A stretch of DNA of 64,000 nucleotides from Lentzea guizhouensis. Its GTDB lineage: Bacteria; Actinomycetota; Actinomycetes; Mycobacteriales; Pseudonocardiaceae. How positions within the stretch are numbered: the first letter of the stretch is position 1; the number at the start of each line of letters is the position of its first letter. Location: NCBI RefSeq assembly GCF_001701025.1, contig NZ_CP016793.1:5456001-5520000 (forward strand), given 5' to 3'. The position numbers and the translations under genes are program-made. This document shows, in pieces, positions 49,676 to 58,593 of the stretch. The notes under the pieces were generated by a model that was not told the DNA's origin, did no database searches, and was given only the letters and a program-made list of their open reading frames with translations.

Positions 49676-50624
49676 GTGCCGCGTGACCACGTCCTCGTCG
49701 TCGTCCTGGCCGCGCTCCTCCTCTCCGCCTGGATCCTCGCGATCGCCAACCGCCTCGACCGCCTCCACGTCCGCACCGACGCCGCCTGGGCCGCCCTCGA
49801 CGCCCCTGGCCCGTCGCCGTCGTGACGCGCCTGCTCGACCCTCGTTGTCGGCCGCCGCCTCCCGTGCCGAGGCCGCCGGCCGCGCGGACCGGGAGCTGGC
49901 CGAGAACGAGCTCTCCGGCCTCCTGGGTGCCGTGGACCGCTCGTCCCTGGCGCCCGCCCTCGCCGCCGAGCTCGCCGATGCCGAGGAACGCGTCGTCCTG
50001 GCTCGCCGCGTCCACAACGACGCGGTCCGCGACACCCTCCTGCAGCGTCGCCGCCGCATCGTCCGCTGGCTGCGGCTGGCCGGTACCGCGCCGCAACCGT
50101 CCTACTTCGAGATCGCCGAACCCACCGCCCCTTCCGACGCCGTGATGCTCACCCCCCGGCCCTCCGCTCGTGTAGTGCTGACCGACGGCTCCGGACGCGT
50201 GCTGCTCTTCCAGGGCTTCGACCCCGCCCGGCCCCAGGAGCTCTTCTGGTTCACGGTCGGCGGCGGCGTCGAGGGCGACGAGGAGCTCCGCGACACCGCG
50301 GTCCGCGAGACGTTCGAGGAGACGGGCCACCGCATCGCCGCCGACGCGCTGGTCGGCCCGGTGTGGCGGCGCCGCGCGGTGTTCAGCTTCGACGGGCAGA
50401 CGTTCGACGCCGAGGAGTGGTTCTTCCACGCCTCCGTTCCCGAGCTCGCGGTGGACACCTCCGGGTTCAACGACGTCGAGGAGACCAGCATCTCGGCCTA
50501 CCGGTGGTGGACCGCGGAGGAGCTGGCGGCGACCGAGGACACCGTCTACCCGGTGCAGCTGGCCGAGCTGCTGCCCGCGCTCACGTCGGGCGAGTGGGAC
50601 GGCACCATGAAGACCGTCCGCTGA
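49676..50624 (+). pseudogene. Membrane-anchored NUDIX hydrolase (Rv2609c-like), frameshifted
   Basis: GTG 49676 opens a frame with a membrane helix and LemA-like start: HVLVVVLAALLLSAWILAIA, then NRLDRLHVRTDAAWAALDA. At about 49801-49808 the frame is lost. The neighbouring frame continues as LARRRRDAPARPSLSAAASR, a helical LemA-like segment, and then a complete NUDIX domain (GGGVEGDEELRDTAVRETFE then ETGHR) to the stop at 50624. The restored protein is about 315 residues, matching the Rv2609c-type protein next to pimA. NUDIX substrate unknown. If translated only from the second frame, the membrane anchor would be lost. Confidence 0.75.
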
Positions 50625-50667
50625 CCGCCCACCCGAGCCCGGCCGCTCGCCTCCAGGCACCGGACCA

Positions 50668-51660
50668 TCACACCGCCGGGATCACGGCCGACCCGTACGC
50701 GTCGCGCGTCTTGTGCTTCTCGTCGTGCATCAGGTACAGCGCGAAGTTGTCGACCCCGATCTCCTTCAGCTCCTGCAACCGTTCCACGTGCGCCGACTCC
50801 GGCCCCACCAGGCAGAAGCGGTCCACGATCGCGTCCGGCACGAAGTCGGTCGACCGGTTGCCCGCCTTGCCGTGGTGGGAGTAGTCGTAGCCCTCGCGGT
50901 CCTTGATGTAGTCCGTCAGCGCCTTCGGCACCGCGCCCGAGTCCCCGTACCGCGCAACGAGGTCCGCGACGTGGTTGCCGACCATCCCGCCGAACCACCG
51001 CAGCTGGTCCCGCTGGTGCGGGAGATCCGTTCCGACGTAGGCCGGCGCCGCCACGCACATCGTGATGGCGGCCGGATCACGCCCCGCCGCCACCGCCGCC
51101 TCGCGCACCGAGCCGATCGTCCAGCGCGCGATGTCCGGGTCCGCGGTCTGCAGGATGAACCCGTCGGCCTGCTCACCGACCATCTTCAGAGCGCGTGGAC
51201 CGTAGGCGGCCATCCACACCTCGAGCTTTCCGTTGCGCACCCAGGGGATCTGCACCGCCGTGCCGTGGTGCTCCACGGAACGGCCCTCGGCCAGCTCCTT
51301 GATCACGTGCATCGCGGAGCCCAAGGTGGCCAGGGACGCGGGTTTCTGGCCGATCACGCGGCGGGCCGAGTCGCCGCGGCCGATGCCGCAGACCGTGCGG
51401 TTGCCGAACATGTCGTTCAGCGTCGCGAACAACGACGCCGTCACCGACCAGTCGCGGGTCGACGGGTTGGTGACCATCGGGCCGACGACGAGGTCGCGGG
51501 TCGCGGCCAGGACCTGCGAGTAGATGACGAACGGCTCCTGCCACAGCACGCAGGAGTCGAACGTCCAGCCGTACCGGAAGCCGCAGTCCTCGGCGGCGCG
51601 GAGGCCCTCCACCACGTCCCGCGCCGGCGGGTCGGTCTGCAGCACGATGCCGAAGTCCAC
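50668..51660 (-). CDS. LLM class F420-dependent oxidoreductase (TIGR03842-like)
   Basis: A 330-residue luciferase-like flavin oxidoreductase. It has MDFGIVLQTDPPARDVVEGL at the start, FDSCVLWQEPFVIYSQVLAA, GPMVTNPSTRDWSVTASLFA, CGIGRGDSARRVIGQKPASL and VWMAAYGPRALKMVGEQADG. These match the subgroup that is found beside hydantoinase genes in actinobacteria. It probably uses F420 or FMN. It is the last gene of the dihydropyrimidinase operon; the reaction within the pathway is not established. Confidence 0.85.
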   Translation of the reverse strand: MDFGIVLQTDPPARDVVEGLRAAEDCGFRYGWTFDSCVLWQEPFVIYSQVLAATRDLVVGPMVTNPSTRDWSVTASLFATLNDMFGNRTVCGIGRGDSARRVIGQKPASLATLGSAMHVIKELAEGRSVEHHGTAVQIPWVRNGKLEVWMAAYGPRALKMVGEQADGFILQTADPDIARWTIGSVREAAVAAGRDPAAITMCVAAPAYVGTDLPHQRDQLRWFGGMVGNHVADLVARYGDSGAVPKALTDYIKDREGYDYSHHGKAGNRSTDFVPDAIVDRFCLVGPESAHVERLQELKEIGVDNFALYLMHDEKHKTRDAYGSAVIPAV

Positions 51661-51680
51661 GGCGTTCCTTTCCTAGGGCC

Positions 51681-53066
51681 TTAGACCAGGTACTGGTTGA
51701 GGTCGCGGGACACGAAGCGGCCGTGGCCCGTCGAGCCGTGGTAGGCGCCGTCGGCGATCACCTTGCGGCCGCGCGAGAACACCGCGTCCACGCGGCCGGT
51801 GACCTCGAAGCCCTCGTAGGCCGAGTAGTCCACGGCCATGTGGTGGGTCTGCGCGGAGATCGTCTGCGTCGCCGCCGGGTCGTAGATCACGACGTCGGCG
51901 TCGGCGCCCGGTGCGATCACGCCCTTGCGCGGGTACATGCCGAACATGCGGGCCGGTGTCGTCGCCACGATCTCGACCCACCGTTCGCGGGTGATCTCGC
52001 CCTTCACAACGCCCTGGTGCAGCAGGTCGACGCGGTGCTCGACGCCGGGCATGCCGTTGGGGATCTTCGAGAAGTCGCCCACGCCCAGCTGTTTCTGGTC
52101 CTTGAAGCAGAACGGGCAGTGGTCGGTGGAGACCACGGACAGGTCGTTCGTCCGCAGGCCGCGCCACAACGACGACTGGTGCTCCTTGGGCCGCAACGGG
52201 GGAGAGGCCACGTACTTCGCGCCCTCGAAGCCCGGTCGTGCCAGGTCCTCCAGCGACAGGTACAGGTACTGCGGGCACGTCTCGGCGAACACGTTCTGAC
52301 CGGTGTCCCGGGCGGCCGTGACGGCGTCCAGCGCTTGTGCGGCGGACAGGTGGACGATGTACAACGGAGAACCGGTCACGCGGGCCAGTTGGATCGCGCG
52401 GGACGTGGCCTCGCCCTCCAGCTCCGGCGGCCGGGTCAGGCCGTGCTGCACCGGGTCACCCAGCCCATTGGCCAGCGCCTGTGCCACGAGCTCGTCGATC
52501 GCGATGCCGTTCTCCGCGTGCATCATGATCGTGGCACCGGTCTCGCGCGCCTTCTGCATCGCACGCAGGATCTCGCCGTCGGTGGCGTAGAAGACACCGG
52601 GGTAGGCCATGAACATCTTGAAGCTGTTCACGCCCTGCGCGATGCACGACTCCATCTCCTTCAACGACGAGTCGTTCACGTCGGAGATGATCATGTGGAA
52701 CCCGTAGTCGACCGCGCAGTTGCCGTCGGCCTTGGCGTGCCACTTGTCCAATGTGGACAGCAGCGAGGAACCCTTGGGCTGCACCGCGAAGTCGACGATC
52801 GTGGTGGTGCCGCCCCACGCCGCCGCGGTCGTGCCGGTCTCGAATGTGTCCGCCGACTGCGTGCCGCCGAACGGCATCTCCATGTGCGTGTGCACGTCGA
52901 TCCCACCCGGGATGACGTACTTCCCGGCCGCGTCGACCACCTCGTCGGCCCGCACCTCGAAACCGGGTGTCACCAGCGCCGCGATGTGCTCGCCGTCGAT
53001 CAGCACGTCGGCGGCGTGCGAGCCGGTCGCGTTGATCATCAGGCCGTTGCGGATGAGGGTGCTCAC
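51681..53066 (-). CDS. Dihydropyrimidinase / hydantoinase
   Basis: A 461-residue amidohydrolase. The metal site has DVHTHMEMPFGG (H-x-H), the carboxylated lysine is in VNSFKMFMAYPG, and later histidines are in MMHAENG and YIVHLSAAQALD. STDHCPFCFKDQK is the family's C-terminal metal Asp region. It opens dihydrouracil, dihydrothymine or hydantoin rings. GTG 53066 overlaps the stop of the beta-ureidopropionase gene (GTGA). Confidence 0.94.
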   Translation of the reverse strand: MSTLIRNGLMINATGSHAADVLIDGEHIAALVTPGFEVRADEVVDAAGKYVIPGGIDVHTHMEMPFGGTQSADTFETGTTAAAWGGTTTIVDFAVQPKGSSLLSTLDKWHAKADGNCAVDYGFHMIISDVNDSSLKEMESCIAQGVNSFKMFMAYPGVFYATDGEILRAMQKARETGATIMMHAENGIAIDELVAQALANGLGDPVQHGLTRPPELEGEATSRAIQLARVTGSPLYIVHLSAAQALDAVTAARDTGQNVFAETCPQYLYLSLEDLARPGFEGAKYVASPPLRPKEHQSSLWRGLRTNDLSVVSTDHCPFCFKDQKQLGVGDFSKIPNGMPGVEHRVDLLHQGVVKGEITRERWVEIVATTPARMFGMYPRKGVIAPGADADVVIYDPAATQTISAQTHHMAVDYSAYEGFEVTGRVDAVFSRGRKVIADGAYHGSTGHGRFVSRDLNQYLV

Positions 53067-53905
53067 GGCGTCACCAGGCCCTCGTAGGTGTCGGGGCGGC
53101 GGTCGCGGTAGAACGCCCACGTGTCGCGCACCTCGGTCAGCAGGTCCAGGTCGAGGTCGCGCACCACGAGTTCTTCCTCGGTGTCGGACGCGGCCTCGCC
53201 GACCAGCTGGCCGCGTGGCGAGACGAAGTACGTCTGGCCGTAGAACTCGTTGTCGCCCAACGGTTCCACGCCGACCCGGTTGATCGCGCCGACGAAGTAC
53301 TCGTTCGCCACGGCCGCGGCGGGCTGCTCCAGCCGCCACAGGTACTCCGACAGCGACCGCGACGTCGCCGACGGGTTGAACACGATCTTCGCGCCGGCCA
53401 GGCCCAGCGCCCGCCAGCCCTCCGGGAAGTGCCGTTCGTAGCAGATGTAGACGCCGATCCGGCCGACCGCGGTGTCGAACACCGGGTAACCGAGGTTGCC
53501 GGGCTTGAAGTAGAACTTCTCCCAGAACCCCTTGACCTGCGGGATGTGGTTCTTGCGGTACTTGCCGAGGTAGGTGCCGTCGGCGTCGATCACCGCGGCG
53601 GTGTTGTAGTAGACGCCCGGCTGCTCCACCTCGTACATCGGCACGATCAGCACGATGTTGTTCTGCGCGGCGACCTCCTTCATCAGCTCCGTGGTCGGGC
53701 CGTCCGGGATCGCCTCGGTGTAGGAGTAGAAGTCCGCGTCCTGCACCTGGCAGAAGTACGGGCCGTAGAAGAGCTCCTGCAGGCACAGCACCTGCGCGCC
53801 CTGCGAGGCGGCGTTGCGGATGTGCTCGACCGCGTTCGCGATCATCGACTCCTTGTCGCCCGTCCACTTCTGCTGGACGAGCGCGGCCCGGATGATGTTG
53901 CTCAC
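53063..53905 (-). CDS. Beta-ureidopropionase / carbon-nitrogen hydrolase
   Basis: A 280-residue nitrilase-superfamily enzyme. The catalytic triad is visible as Glu in VLCLQELFYGPYF, Lys in GKYRKNHIP and Cys in VYICYERHFPEG. It hydrolyses N-carbamoyl-beta-alanine (or related ureido acids) to beta-alanine, CO2 and ammonia. GTG 53905 overlaps the transporter stop (GTGA), and the stop overlaps the dihydropyrimidinase start. The order permease, ureidopropionase, dihydropyrimidinase fits one pathway. Confidence 0.93.
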   Translation of the reverse strand: MSNIIRAALVQQKWTGDKESMIANAVEHIRNAASQGAQVLCLQELFYGPYFCQVQDADFYSYTEAIPDGPTTELMKEVAAQNNIVLIVPMYEVEQPGVYYNTAAVIDADGTYLGKYRKNHIPQVKGFWEKFYFKPGNLGYPVFDTAVGRIGVYICYERHFPEGWRALGLAGAKIVFNPSATSRSLSEYLWRLEQPAAAVANEYFVGAINRVGVEPLGDNEFYGQTYFVSPRGQLVGEAASDTEEELVVRDLDLDLLTEVRDTWAFYRDRRPDTYEGLVTP

Positions 53906-55410
53906 CTGGTCGTCTCCTTCGCCTTGTTGTCCTTCAGAGCAAGGAAAACCAGGAAGCCGGCCGCGAAGCCGACCACCCAGTTGTAGTCGTAGAGGGGCTT
54001 GAGGAACGGGATCAAGCCGTCCGCGGGGAACGGCCCGCCGTACGCGCCGCCGACCGCGAGCACGCTGCCGACGAGCGTCGCCGCCACGGCCCGCCAGTTC
54101 CAGCCGCCGTTGAACCAGTACGCGCCGCGCCCGTCGAGGTAGAGGTCCTCGAGGTGCAGCCGCGTCTTCTTGATCACCCAGTACCCGGCGACGAACACGC
54201 CCGCGACCGACGCGAGCAGACCGCCGTAGAACCCGAGCCACGCGAAGATGTAGATGCTCGGGTCGGAGATGAGCCGCCACGGCTGGATCAGGATGCCGAT
54301 CACGCCGGTGATCAGGCCGCCGACCGCGAACGTGATGCGCCGCGGGAACGCGTTCGAGAAGTCGTACGAGGGGCTGACCACGTTCGCCGCGAGGTTCGCC
54401 GAGATCGTCGCCAGCACCAGCGACACCAGCGCGACCAGCACCAGGGCCGTGCTGTCGAAGCGCGACGCGAGGTCCGCCGGGTCCCAGATCGCCTCGCCGT
54501 AGAGCGCCTGCGCGCCGGAGGTCGTCAGGATCGCCACGATCGCGATGAACGACATCGTGGTCGGCAGTCCCAGGATCTGACCGGTGACCTGCTTGCGCTG
54601 ACTACCACCGAACCGGGTGAAGTCCGGCATGTTGAGGCTGAGCGTCGACCAGAACGCGATCATGCCCATCAGCGCGGGGAAGAACACCTTCCAGAAGTCC
54701 GGCCCCCAGCCGAGCTTGCTGCCGGTCTGCAGGATCGGCCCGAACCCGCCCGCCTTGACCAGCACGTACCCCAGCAGGACCAGGAACCCGATGCTCACCA
54801 GCGGCGCCGTCCAGTTCTCGAACCGCCGGATCGCCTCCATCCCGCGCCAGATCACCAGCATCTGCACGACCCAGAACCCGAAGAAGCACAACCACAACGT
54901 CCACGGCTGACCGCCCACTTGGGACGCTCCGGTCCACCCCTCGCCCGCGAGCCGACCGATGATCACGTGCAGCGCCTTGCCGCCGACCCACGTCTGGATG
55001 CCGAACCACGCACACGCGATGAACGCCCGCAGCAACGCCACCAGGTTCGCACCGCGGATGCCGTAGAACGCCCGCGCGAACACCGGGAACGGGATTCCGT
55101 ACTTGGTCCCGGCGTGGCTGTTGAGCAGCATCGGGACCAGCACGATCAGGTTGCCCAGCGTGATCGTGAGGAACGCCTGCACCCAGTCCATCCCGAGCGC
55201 GATCAGGCTCGCCGCGAGCGTGTAGCTGGGGATGTTGTGCGCCATGCCCATCCACAGCGCGAAGAAGTTGTACGTCGTCCACGTCCGCTGCTCGATCGGC
55301 ACCGGCGCGAGCTCGGGGTTGTAGAACCTGCTGTCCTGGATGGGACCCACGTCGCTGAGCTCGACGCGGCCATCGGGTGTGACCTGGGGCGATGAGGACT
55401 CAACTGCCAT
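53902..55410 (-). CDS. NCS1 family nucleobase/hydantoin permease
   Basis: A 502-residue, 12-helix transporter of the NCS1 family (Mhp1/CodB type). LAPVPIEQRTWTTYNFFALW and GMAHNIPSYTLAASLIALGM form the conserved N-terminal part. GTKYGIPFPVFARAFYGIRG and NMPDFTRFGGSQRKQ (core binding-site helices) follow. It imports uracil, hydantoin, allantoin or a similar ring compound with a cation. First gene of the minus-strand pyrimidine operon. Confidence 0.92.
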   Translation of the reverse strand: MAVESSSPQVTPDGRVELSDVGPIQDSRFYNPELAPVPIEQRTWTTYNFFALWMGMAHNIPSYTLAASLIALGMDWVQAFLTITLGNLIVLVPMLLNSHAGTKYGIPFPVFARAFYGIRGANLVALLRAFIACAWFGIQTWVGGKALHVIIGRLAGEGWTGASQVGGQPWTLWLCFFGFWVVQMLVIWRGMEAIRRFENWTAPLVSIGFLVLLGYVLVKAGGFGPILQTGSKLGWGPDFWKVFFPALMGMIAFWSTLSLNMPDFTRFGGSQRKQVTGQILGLPTTMSFIAIVAILTTSGAQALYGEAIWDPADLASRFDSTALVLVALVSLVLATISANLAANVVSPSYDFSNAFPRRITFAVGGLITGVIGILIQPWRLISDPSIYIFAWLGFYGGLLASVAGVFVAGYWVIKKTRLHLEDLYLDGRGAYWFNGGWNWRAVAATLVGSVLAVGGAYGGPFPADGLIPFLKPLYDYNWVVGFAAGFLVFLALKDNKAKETTR

Positions 55411-55528
55411 CGTTCAACCCCCTGTTACGCTGCTGAAACAACGCGAACGCGGTCGGTTCCATCCCGGAATCCTGGGTCCGCCGTTGTGCGCGTGGCAGTG
55501 TCAGAGTGTCCACGCTTCACATGATCGG

Positions 55529-55543
55529 CGCACATTGTGTGCG
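55529..55543. promoter_or_regulatory. Dyad CGCACA-TTG-TGTGCG
   Basis: A perfect 6-bp dyad with a 3-base spacer in the 154-base divergent region between the NCS1 permease and the alpha/beta hydrolase. It is a candidate operator for either gene. It lies 21 bases before the hydrolase ATG. Confidence 0.4.
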
Positions 55544-55564
55544 TTGCGTGGAAGACTCGTCGTC

Positions 55565-56284
55565 ATGGGGATCTCACGGCGGACCCTGCTGCTCGGGGGA
55601 GCGGCCCTGGTGGGAACCGCGGGTGTGGCAGGAGCGCTGACGCCGCCCGGCCGCCGTTTCCTGGGCTGGACGGGACCCGACGGGGTGGTGCCGGACGTGC
55701 CGCCGGTGCCGGTCGTCGCGACGCCGTGGGGTGCGTGGATGGGCACGGACGGCCCGGTCGTGCTGGTGCTGCACGGCCGTGGTGGCAGCGTGGCCTGGTG
55801 GGAGGAGCTGGGGTTGCCGCGGTTCCTGGCCGCCTCGGGGTCGCGGATGCGGTTCGCCGTGGTCAACGGCGGCGAGGACTACTGGGTCGGGTTGACGCCG
55901 CCGGTGCCGTTCGAGGCCGCTCTGGGCGTGTCGATGGGCGGCTTCGGCGTGCTCGACATCGCGACCAGGCGGGCGTTGCGGGCGGTGGCGGCGATCAGCC
56001 CGGCGGTCTTTCCCTCGTGGGAGGACGCGGAACGCATCAACGGCTTCGCGTCGCGCGAGGTGTGGGAGGCCCACGAACCGCTGCGGCGGGCCTCGTCGAT
56101 CGGCTCGCCGGTCGGGGTGTGGTGCGGTCGGGAGGACCCGTTCCACGACGCCGCGGTGGAGGTGGCGCGGTCGGCGCGGGCGGAGGTGGGGTCGTTCGAG
56201 CACGGTGCGCACGACGTGGGGTACTGGCGGCGGGTGCTGCCGGAGGCGGTGCGGTTCATCGGGGACCGCCTCACCGGCCGCTGA
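55565..56284 (+). CDS. Exported alpha/beta hydrolase
   Basis: A 239-residue protein with a twin-arginine signal (SRRTLLLGGAALVGTAGVAG), so it is probably exported folded. The hydrolase core has VLVLHGRGGSVAWWEELGLP (oxyanion region), the nucleophile elbow GVSMGGFGVLDIA and the catalytic His in FEHGAHDVGYWRR, with the acid likely in WCGREDPFHDA. It resembles esterase-like putative hydrolases; substrate unknown. The gene ends 14 bases inside the convergent RDD gene. Confidence 0.85.
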   Translation: MGISRRTLLLGGAALVGTAGVAGALTPPGRRFLGWTGPDGVVPDVPPVPVVATPWGAWMGTDGPVVLVLHGRGGSVAWWEELGLPRFLAASGSRMRFAVVNGGEDYWVGLTPPVPFEAALGVSMGGFGVLDIATRRALRAVAAISPAVFPSWEDAERINGFASREVWEAHEPLRRASSIGSPVGVWCGREDPFHDAAVEVARSARAEVGSFEHGAHDVGYWRRVLPEAVRFIGDRLTGR

Positions 56285-56777
56285 CGCCCTTGACCCGCAC
56301 GACGGCCGTGCCCGCCTTCCGGTCGTGCCACGTCCGCGTGCCCCGCAGGTCCAGGCTCTCCACCGCCGACAGCGCGAGCAACGTCAGCCCGCTGATCAGC
56401 ACCAACGGTCCCAGCCACCCGGTCGGCCCCGTCCCGAGGTGCTCGCCCGCGACGATCCACGGTTGCTGCCACCCCAGGCCCGCCATGAACGCCGGCTCCC
56501 GCCACCCGAGCCCTGTCATCACGAGCGCCACCCCCGCACCGGGCAGCGCGGTCGTGATCAGGGCTCGGGCCACCATCCTCCCGCCCTTCAACCCCGAGGC
56601 GGGGCCGACCACGCGCAGGCCGGTCAAGGCGCGTCCGAGGGTGTTGAAGCGCAACAGGGCCACGTCGTAGAGGGCGGCGGCGGCCACCACGGCCACCGGT
56701 TCGTGGACCAGTGGCCACGTCACGACCAGCACGAGGAGCCAGTCGAGGAGGCGGGCCGTGAGCCGACGAGCGAGCAT
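56271..56777 (-). CDS. RDD family membrane protein
   Basis: A 168-residue membrane protein with three or four helices. The N-terminal RLTARLLDWLLVLVVTWPLV carries the Arg-x-x-Asp arrangement that names the family, and FNTLGRALTGLRVV is the conserved loop. The role is unknown; some RDD proteins act in Na+/H+ antiport. It is convergent with and overlaps the hydrolase gene by 14 bases. Confidence 0.82.
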   Translation of the reverse strand: MLARRLTARLLDWLLVLVVTWPLVHEPVAVVAAAALYDVALLRFNTLGRALTGLRVVGPASGLKGGRMVARALITTALPGAGVALVMTGLGWREPAFMAGLGWQQPWIVAGEHLGTGPTGWLGPLVLISGLTLLALSAVESLDLRGTRTWHDRKAGTAVVRVKGVSGR

Positions 56778-57078
56778 GGTTCACGCTAAGCGCCACGAAA
56801 GCGCCATAAGTTGCCAGTTCAAGGCCAGTTCGCGTCGGTTGTCCCTGCCAGGCGTGGGTGGGCGGGCTCGGAGGACGTTGTGGACGCTGCACCGTCGCAC
56901 AACTGGACAGCCTCCCGCCGGCGGTGCCCGCATCATCGACAACGCCGGCGGCAGCCGTCCGCACAGGTCCGCCGGTTCGGGGCCACCGACCAGCGACCGG
57001 TAGAGCACGGACCTGTCCCGCCTCCGTTCGCCACCGCGTTGTGCCACTTCCGTTGCAGCACAGAGAAATTCCGCGCGA
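56778..57078. other. Intergenic stretch without a recognisable gene
   Basis: About 300 bases lie between the RDD start and the end of the next minus-strand gene. Frames are open on both strands, but none shows a ribosome site, conserved motif or normal amino acid composition. It may hold the RDD promoter and decayed sequence. Confidence 0.5.
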
Positions 57079-57681
57079 TCAACGCCTGTGTCGCACCACG
57101 AGCCGACGTCCGGCCAGTGCGGTGAGCATGGCGAAGAACAGCAACGCGCCGTTCGCACCAGGGCTCTGCTGGTCAGCCTCCAGCGCCTCCCGGACGAAGC
57201 CGAACAGGCCCACGAAGCCCGCGCCCGCGGTCACCGCCCAGAGCACCCTGGCGGAGGACTCGGCGAGGGGAGCTGGCGTCACCTTCTCGAGCACGAGCTG
57301 GAGCAGTGGCCCGAACCCGCGGCCGGACACCGCGGACCACACGATGAGGAGGGGCACGCCGAAGGCGAGGACGATCAGGTCGAGCAGGACCCTGACCGCG
57401 ATGTGCGCTCCCGCTGCCGCCCCGTCCACGGCACCGCCGACGGTTGCGGTGCACAGGATCAACGGGAGCAGGGCGATGAACCACCTCCCGACCACGGGCC
57501 ACACCTGCGAGCGCCGGTGCACGGGAACGTACGGCGTCACGTACGGCTGAGGAGGGGGCGGGGAGACGTGGTAGTGCACGCCGCCGTAGATCGTCCCGGC
57601 CTGGACGGACTGTCCCACCACCGTGCCGTCGACGGTGTTCTGGACGGATGGCCACTGACCTGGTGGCGGCGGTTGGGTCAC
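57079..57681 (-). CDS. Membrane protein with N-terminal VQAGTIYGGVHYH-type motif
   Basis: A 200-residue protein starting at GTG 57681. Residues 14-38 (VDGTVVGQSVQAGTIYGGVH) form a short glycine/valine beta motif that recurs in many actinobacterial STAND, peptidase-like and effector proteins. A proline-rich linker and four predicted membrane helices follow (VVGRWFIALLPLILCTATVG; VLLDLIVLAFGVPLLIVW; AVTAGAGFVGLFGFV; GALLFFAMLTALAG). The family and function are not recognised. The reading frame continues upstream without a stop into the MerR remnant, so an in-frame fusion could be mis-called. Confidence 0.65.
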   Translation of the reverse strand: MTQPPPPGQWPSVQNTVDGTVVGQSVQAGTIYGGVHYHVSPPPPQPYVTPYVPVHRRSQVWPVVGRWFIALLPLILCTATVGGAVDGAAAGAHIAVRVLLDLIVLAFGVPLLIVWSAVSGRGFGPLLQLVLEKVTPAPLAESSARVLWAVTAGAGFVGLFGFVREALEADQQSPGANGALLFFAMLTALAGRRLVVRHRR

Positions 57682-57689
57682 GCGAGCCC

Positions 57690-57996
57690 CCTGCTCGTGG
57701 AAGGGTCCCGATCGTAGACGAACGGCGTTTGCGGCGAAACGACTCGGGTCCAGGGCCCCGAACAGCGGGCGCGACGAGTCCGAAGAGGACACCGCGAACC
57801 GCACCTCCTCCAACGAGAGACCGAGCCGACGCCGCGATCTCACCTGATAGAGGCGGCGGACGTCGGCAGGTGTGTACCGACGGTGACCGGAGGACGTGCG
57901 TTCGACCGCGGCGACCAGGCCGATCTCGTCGTGGTGGTGCAGGGCCCGGATGCCCAGTCCCCTTGCTCTGACCAGGTCACCGATGCCCCAGCGGGT
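57690..57996 (-). pseudogene. MerR family regulator remnant
   Basis: The minus strand encodes a MerR N-terminal domain: TRWGIGDLVRARGLGIRALH, then HHDEIGLVAAVERTSSGHRR, YTPADVRRLYQ and RLGLSLEEVRFAV. No in-frame start codon is available upstream before a stop. After about 70 residues the sequence loses similarity and runs in frame into the next gene. The effector domain is absent. It is best read as a decayed regulator. The 130 bases from here to 58130 hold the promoter region of the secreted protein. Confidence 0.6.
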
Positions 57997-58129
57997 CGCG
58001 TGACAACCGGAAGAAATCCCGTGGCGGGAGGTTCACGTCCCTCAACACCCGATCGAGCGGATAAACATCAGAACCGGATGAGCCGATGAAAACGAAGGTC
58101 GGTCCCCAAAAACCAGATTGAGGAAAACT

Positions 58130-58546
58130 GTGTCTCGTTCCGGACTGTTTCGTGCCGCCGCCCTTCTCGCCGCCGGTGCGGCCCCGCTCATGGCGGGTAC
58201 GGCCAACGCCGCCGAGCTGCCCGCGGTCGACGGCGGTGTGCCCGACGTCGGCGCGGACAAGCTGATCGCCGACGCCAAGAGGCACGTCGACGCGCTCGAG
58301 GTGGGCAAGACGGTCCAGCTGCCGACCCTCACCGCGCCCGTGGGCCAGCGCACCGCGAAGCTGTCGGTGCCGCAGGAGCGCTCCGAGGTGGCCCCGCTCG
58401 CGCCCGAGCTGGGCGCGCTGCCCGGCCTGCCGAGCACGGGTTCGCTGCTCGGTGGCACCCACGTCGGCCACGTGCAGACGCCGCAGGCGTCGGACCTGCC
58501 GGCCAACACCGTGCTCTCCGGCGTGCTGCCGACGATCAACGGCTGA
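58130..58546 (+). CDS. Small secreted protein of unknown function
   Basis: A 138-residue exported protein. GTG 58130 has a GAGGA ribosome site; residues 1-28 form a signal peptide (FRAAALLAAGAAPLMAG, ANA cleavage). The mature protein is rich in Val, Leu, Pro and Ala with no Cys, and contains repeated PQ/PT motifs (VQLPTLTAPVGQ, LPGLPSTGSLLGG). It looks like the short secreted proteins common in Pseudonocardiaceae. No domain recognised. Confidence 0.75.
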   Translation: MSRSGLFRAAALLAAGAAPLMAGTANAAELPAVDGGVPDVGADKLIADAKRHVDALEVGKTVQLPTLTAPVGQRTAKLSVPQERSEVAPLAPELGALPGLPSTGSLLGGTHVGHVQTPQASDLPANTVLSGVLPTING

Positions 58547-58563
58547 GCGGAGCCGGGATCGGG

Positions 58564-58593
58564 TGGGCCCGTGCCGACGCCGTCACGGGCCCA
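58564..58593 (+). terminator. 10-bp hairpin after the secreted protein gene
   Basis: TGGGCCCGTG (58564-58573) pairs exactly with 58584-58593 around a 10-base loop and is followed by TTTCG. It overlaps the last codons of the convergent PucR gene, so the two genes share it. Confidence 0.6.

Noticed and set aside
49045..49776. Long minus-strand frame across the GC-rich block
   Set aside because: It is open only because A/T-containing stop codons cannot occur in such sequence. The product is Arg/Ala/Gly simple sequence with no motif, and it overlaps real pimA and NUDIX coding.
56781..57158. Minus-strand 125-codon frame upstream of the RDD gene
   Set aside because: Composition is unlike a real protein and it overlaps the coding end of the next gene. 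No motif found.
57977..58471. Minus-strand frame opposite the secreted protein gene
   Set aside because: It is the complement of a better-supported gene with a signal peptide and ribosome site, and has no recognisable domain.
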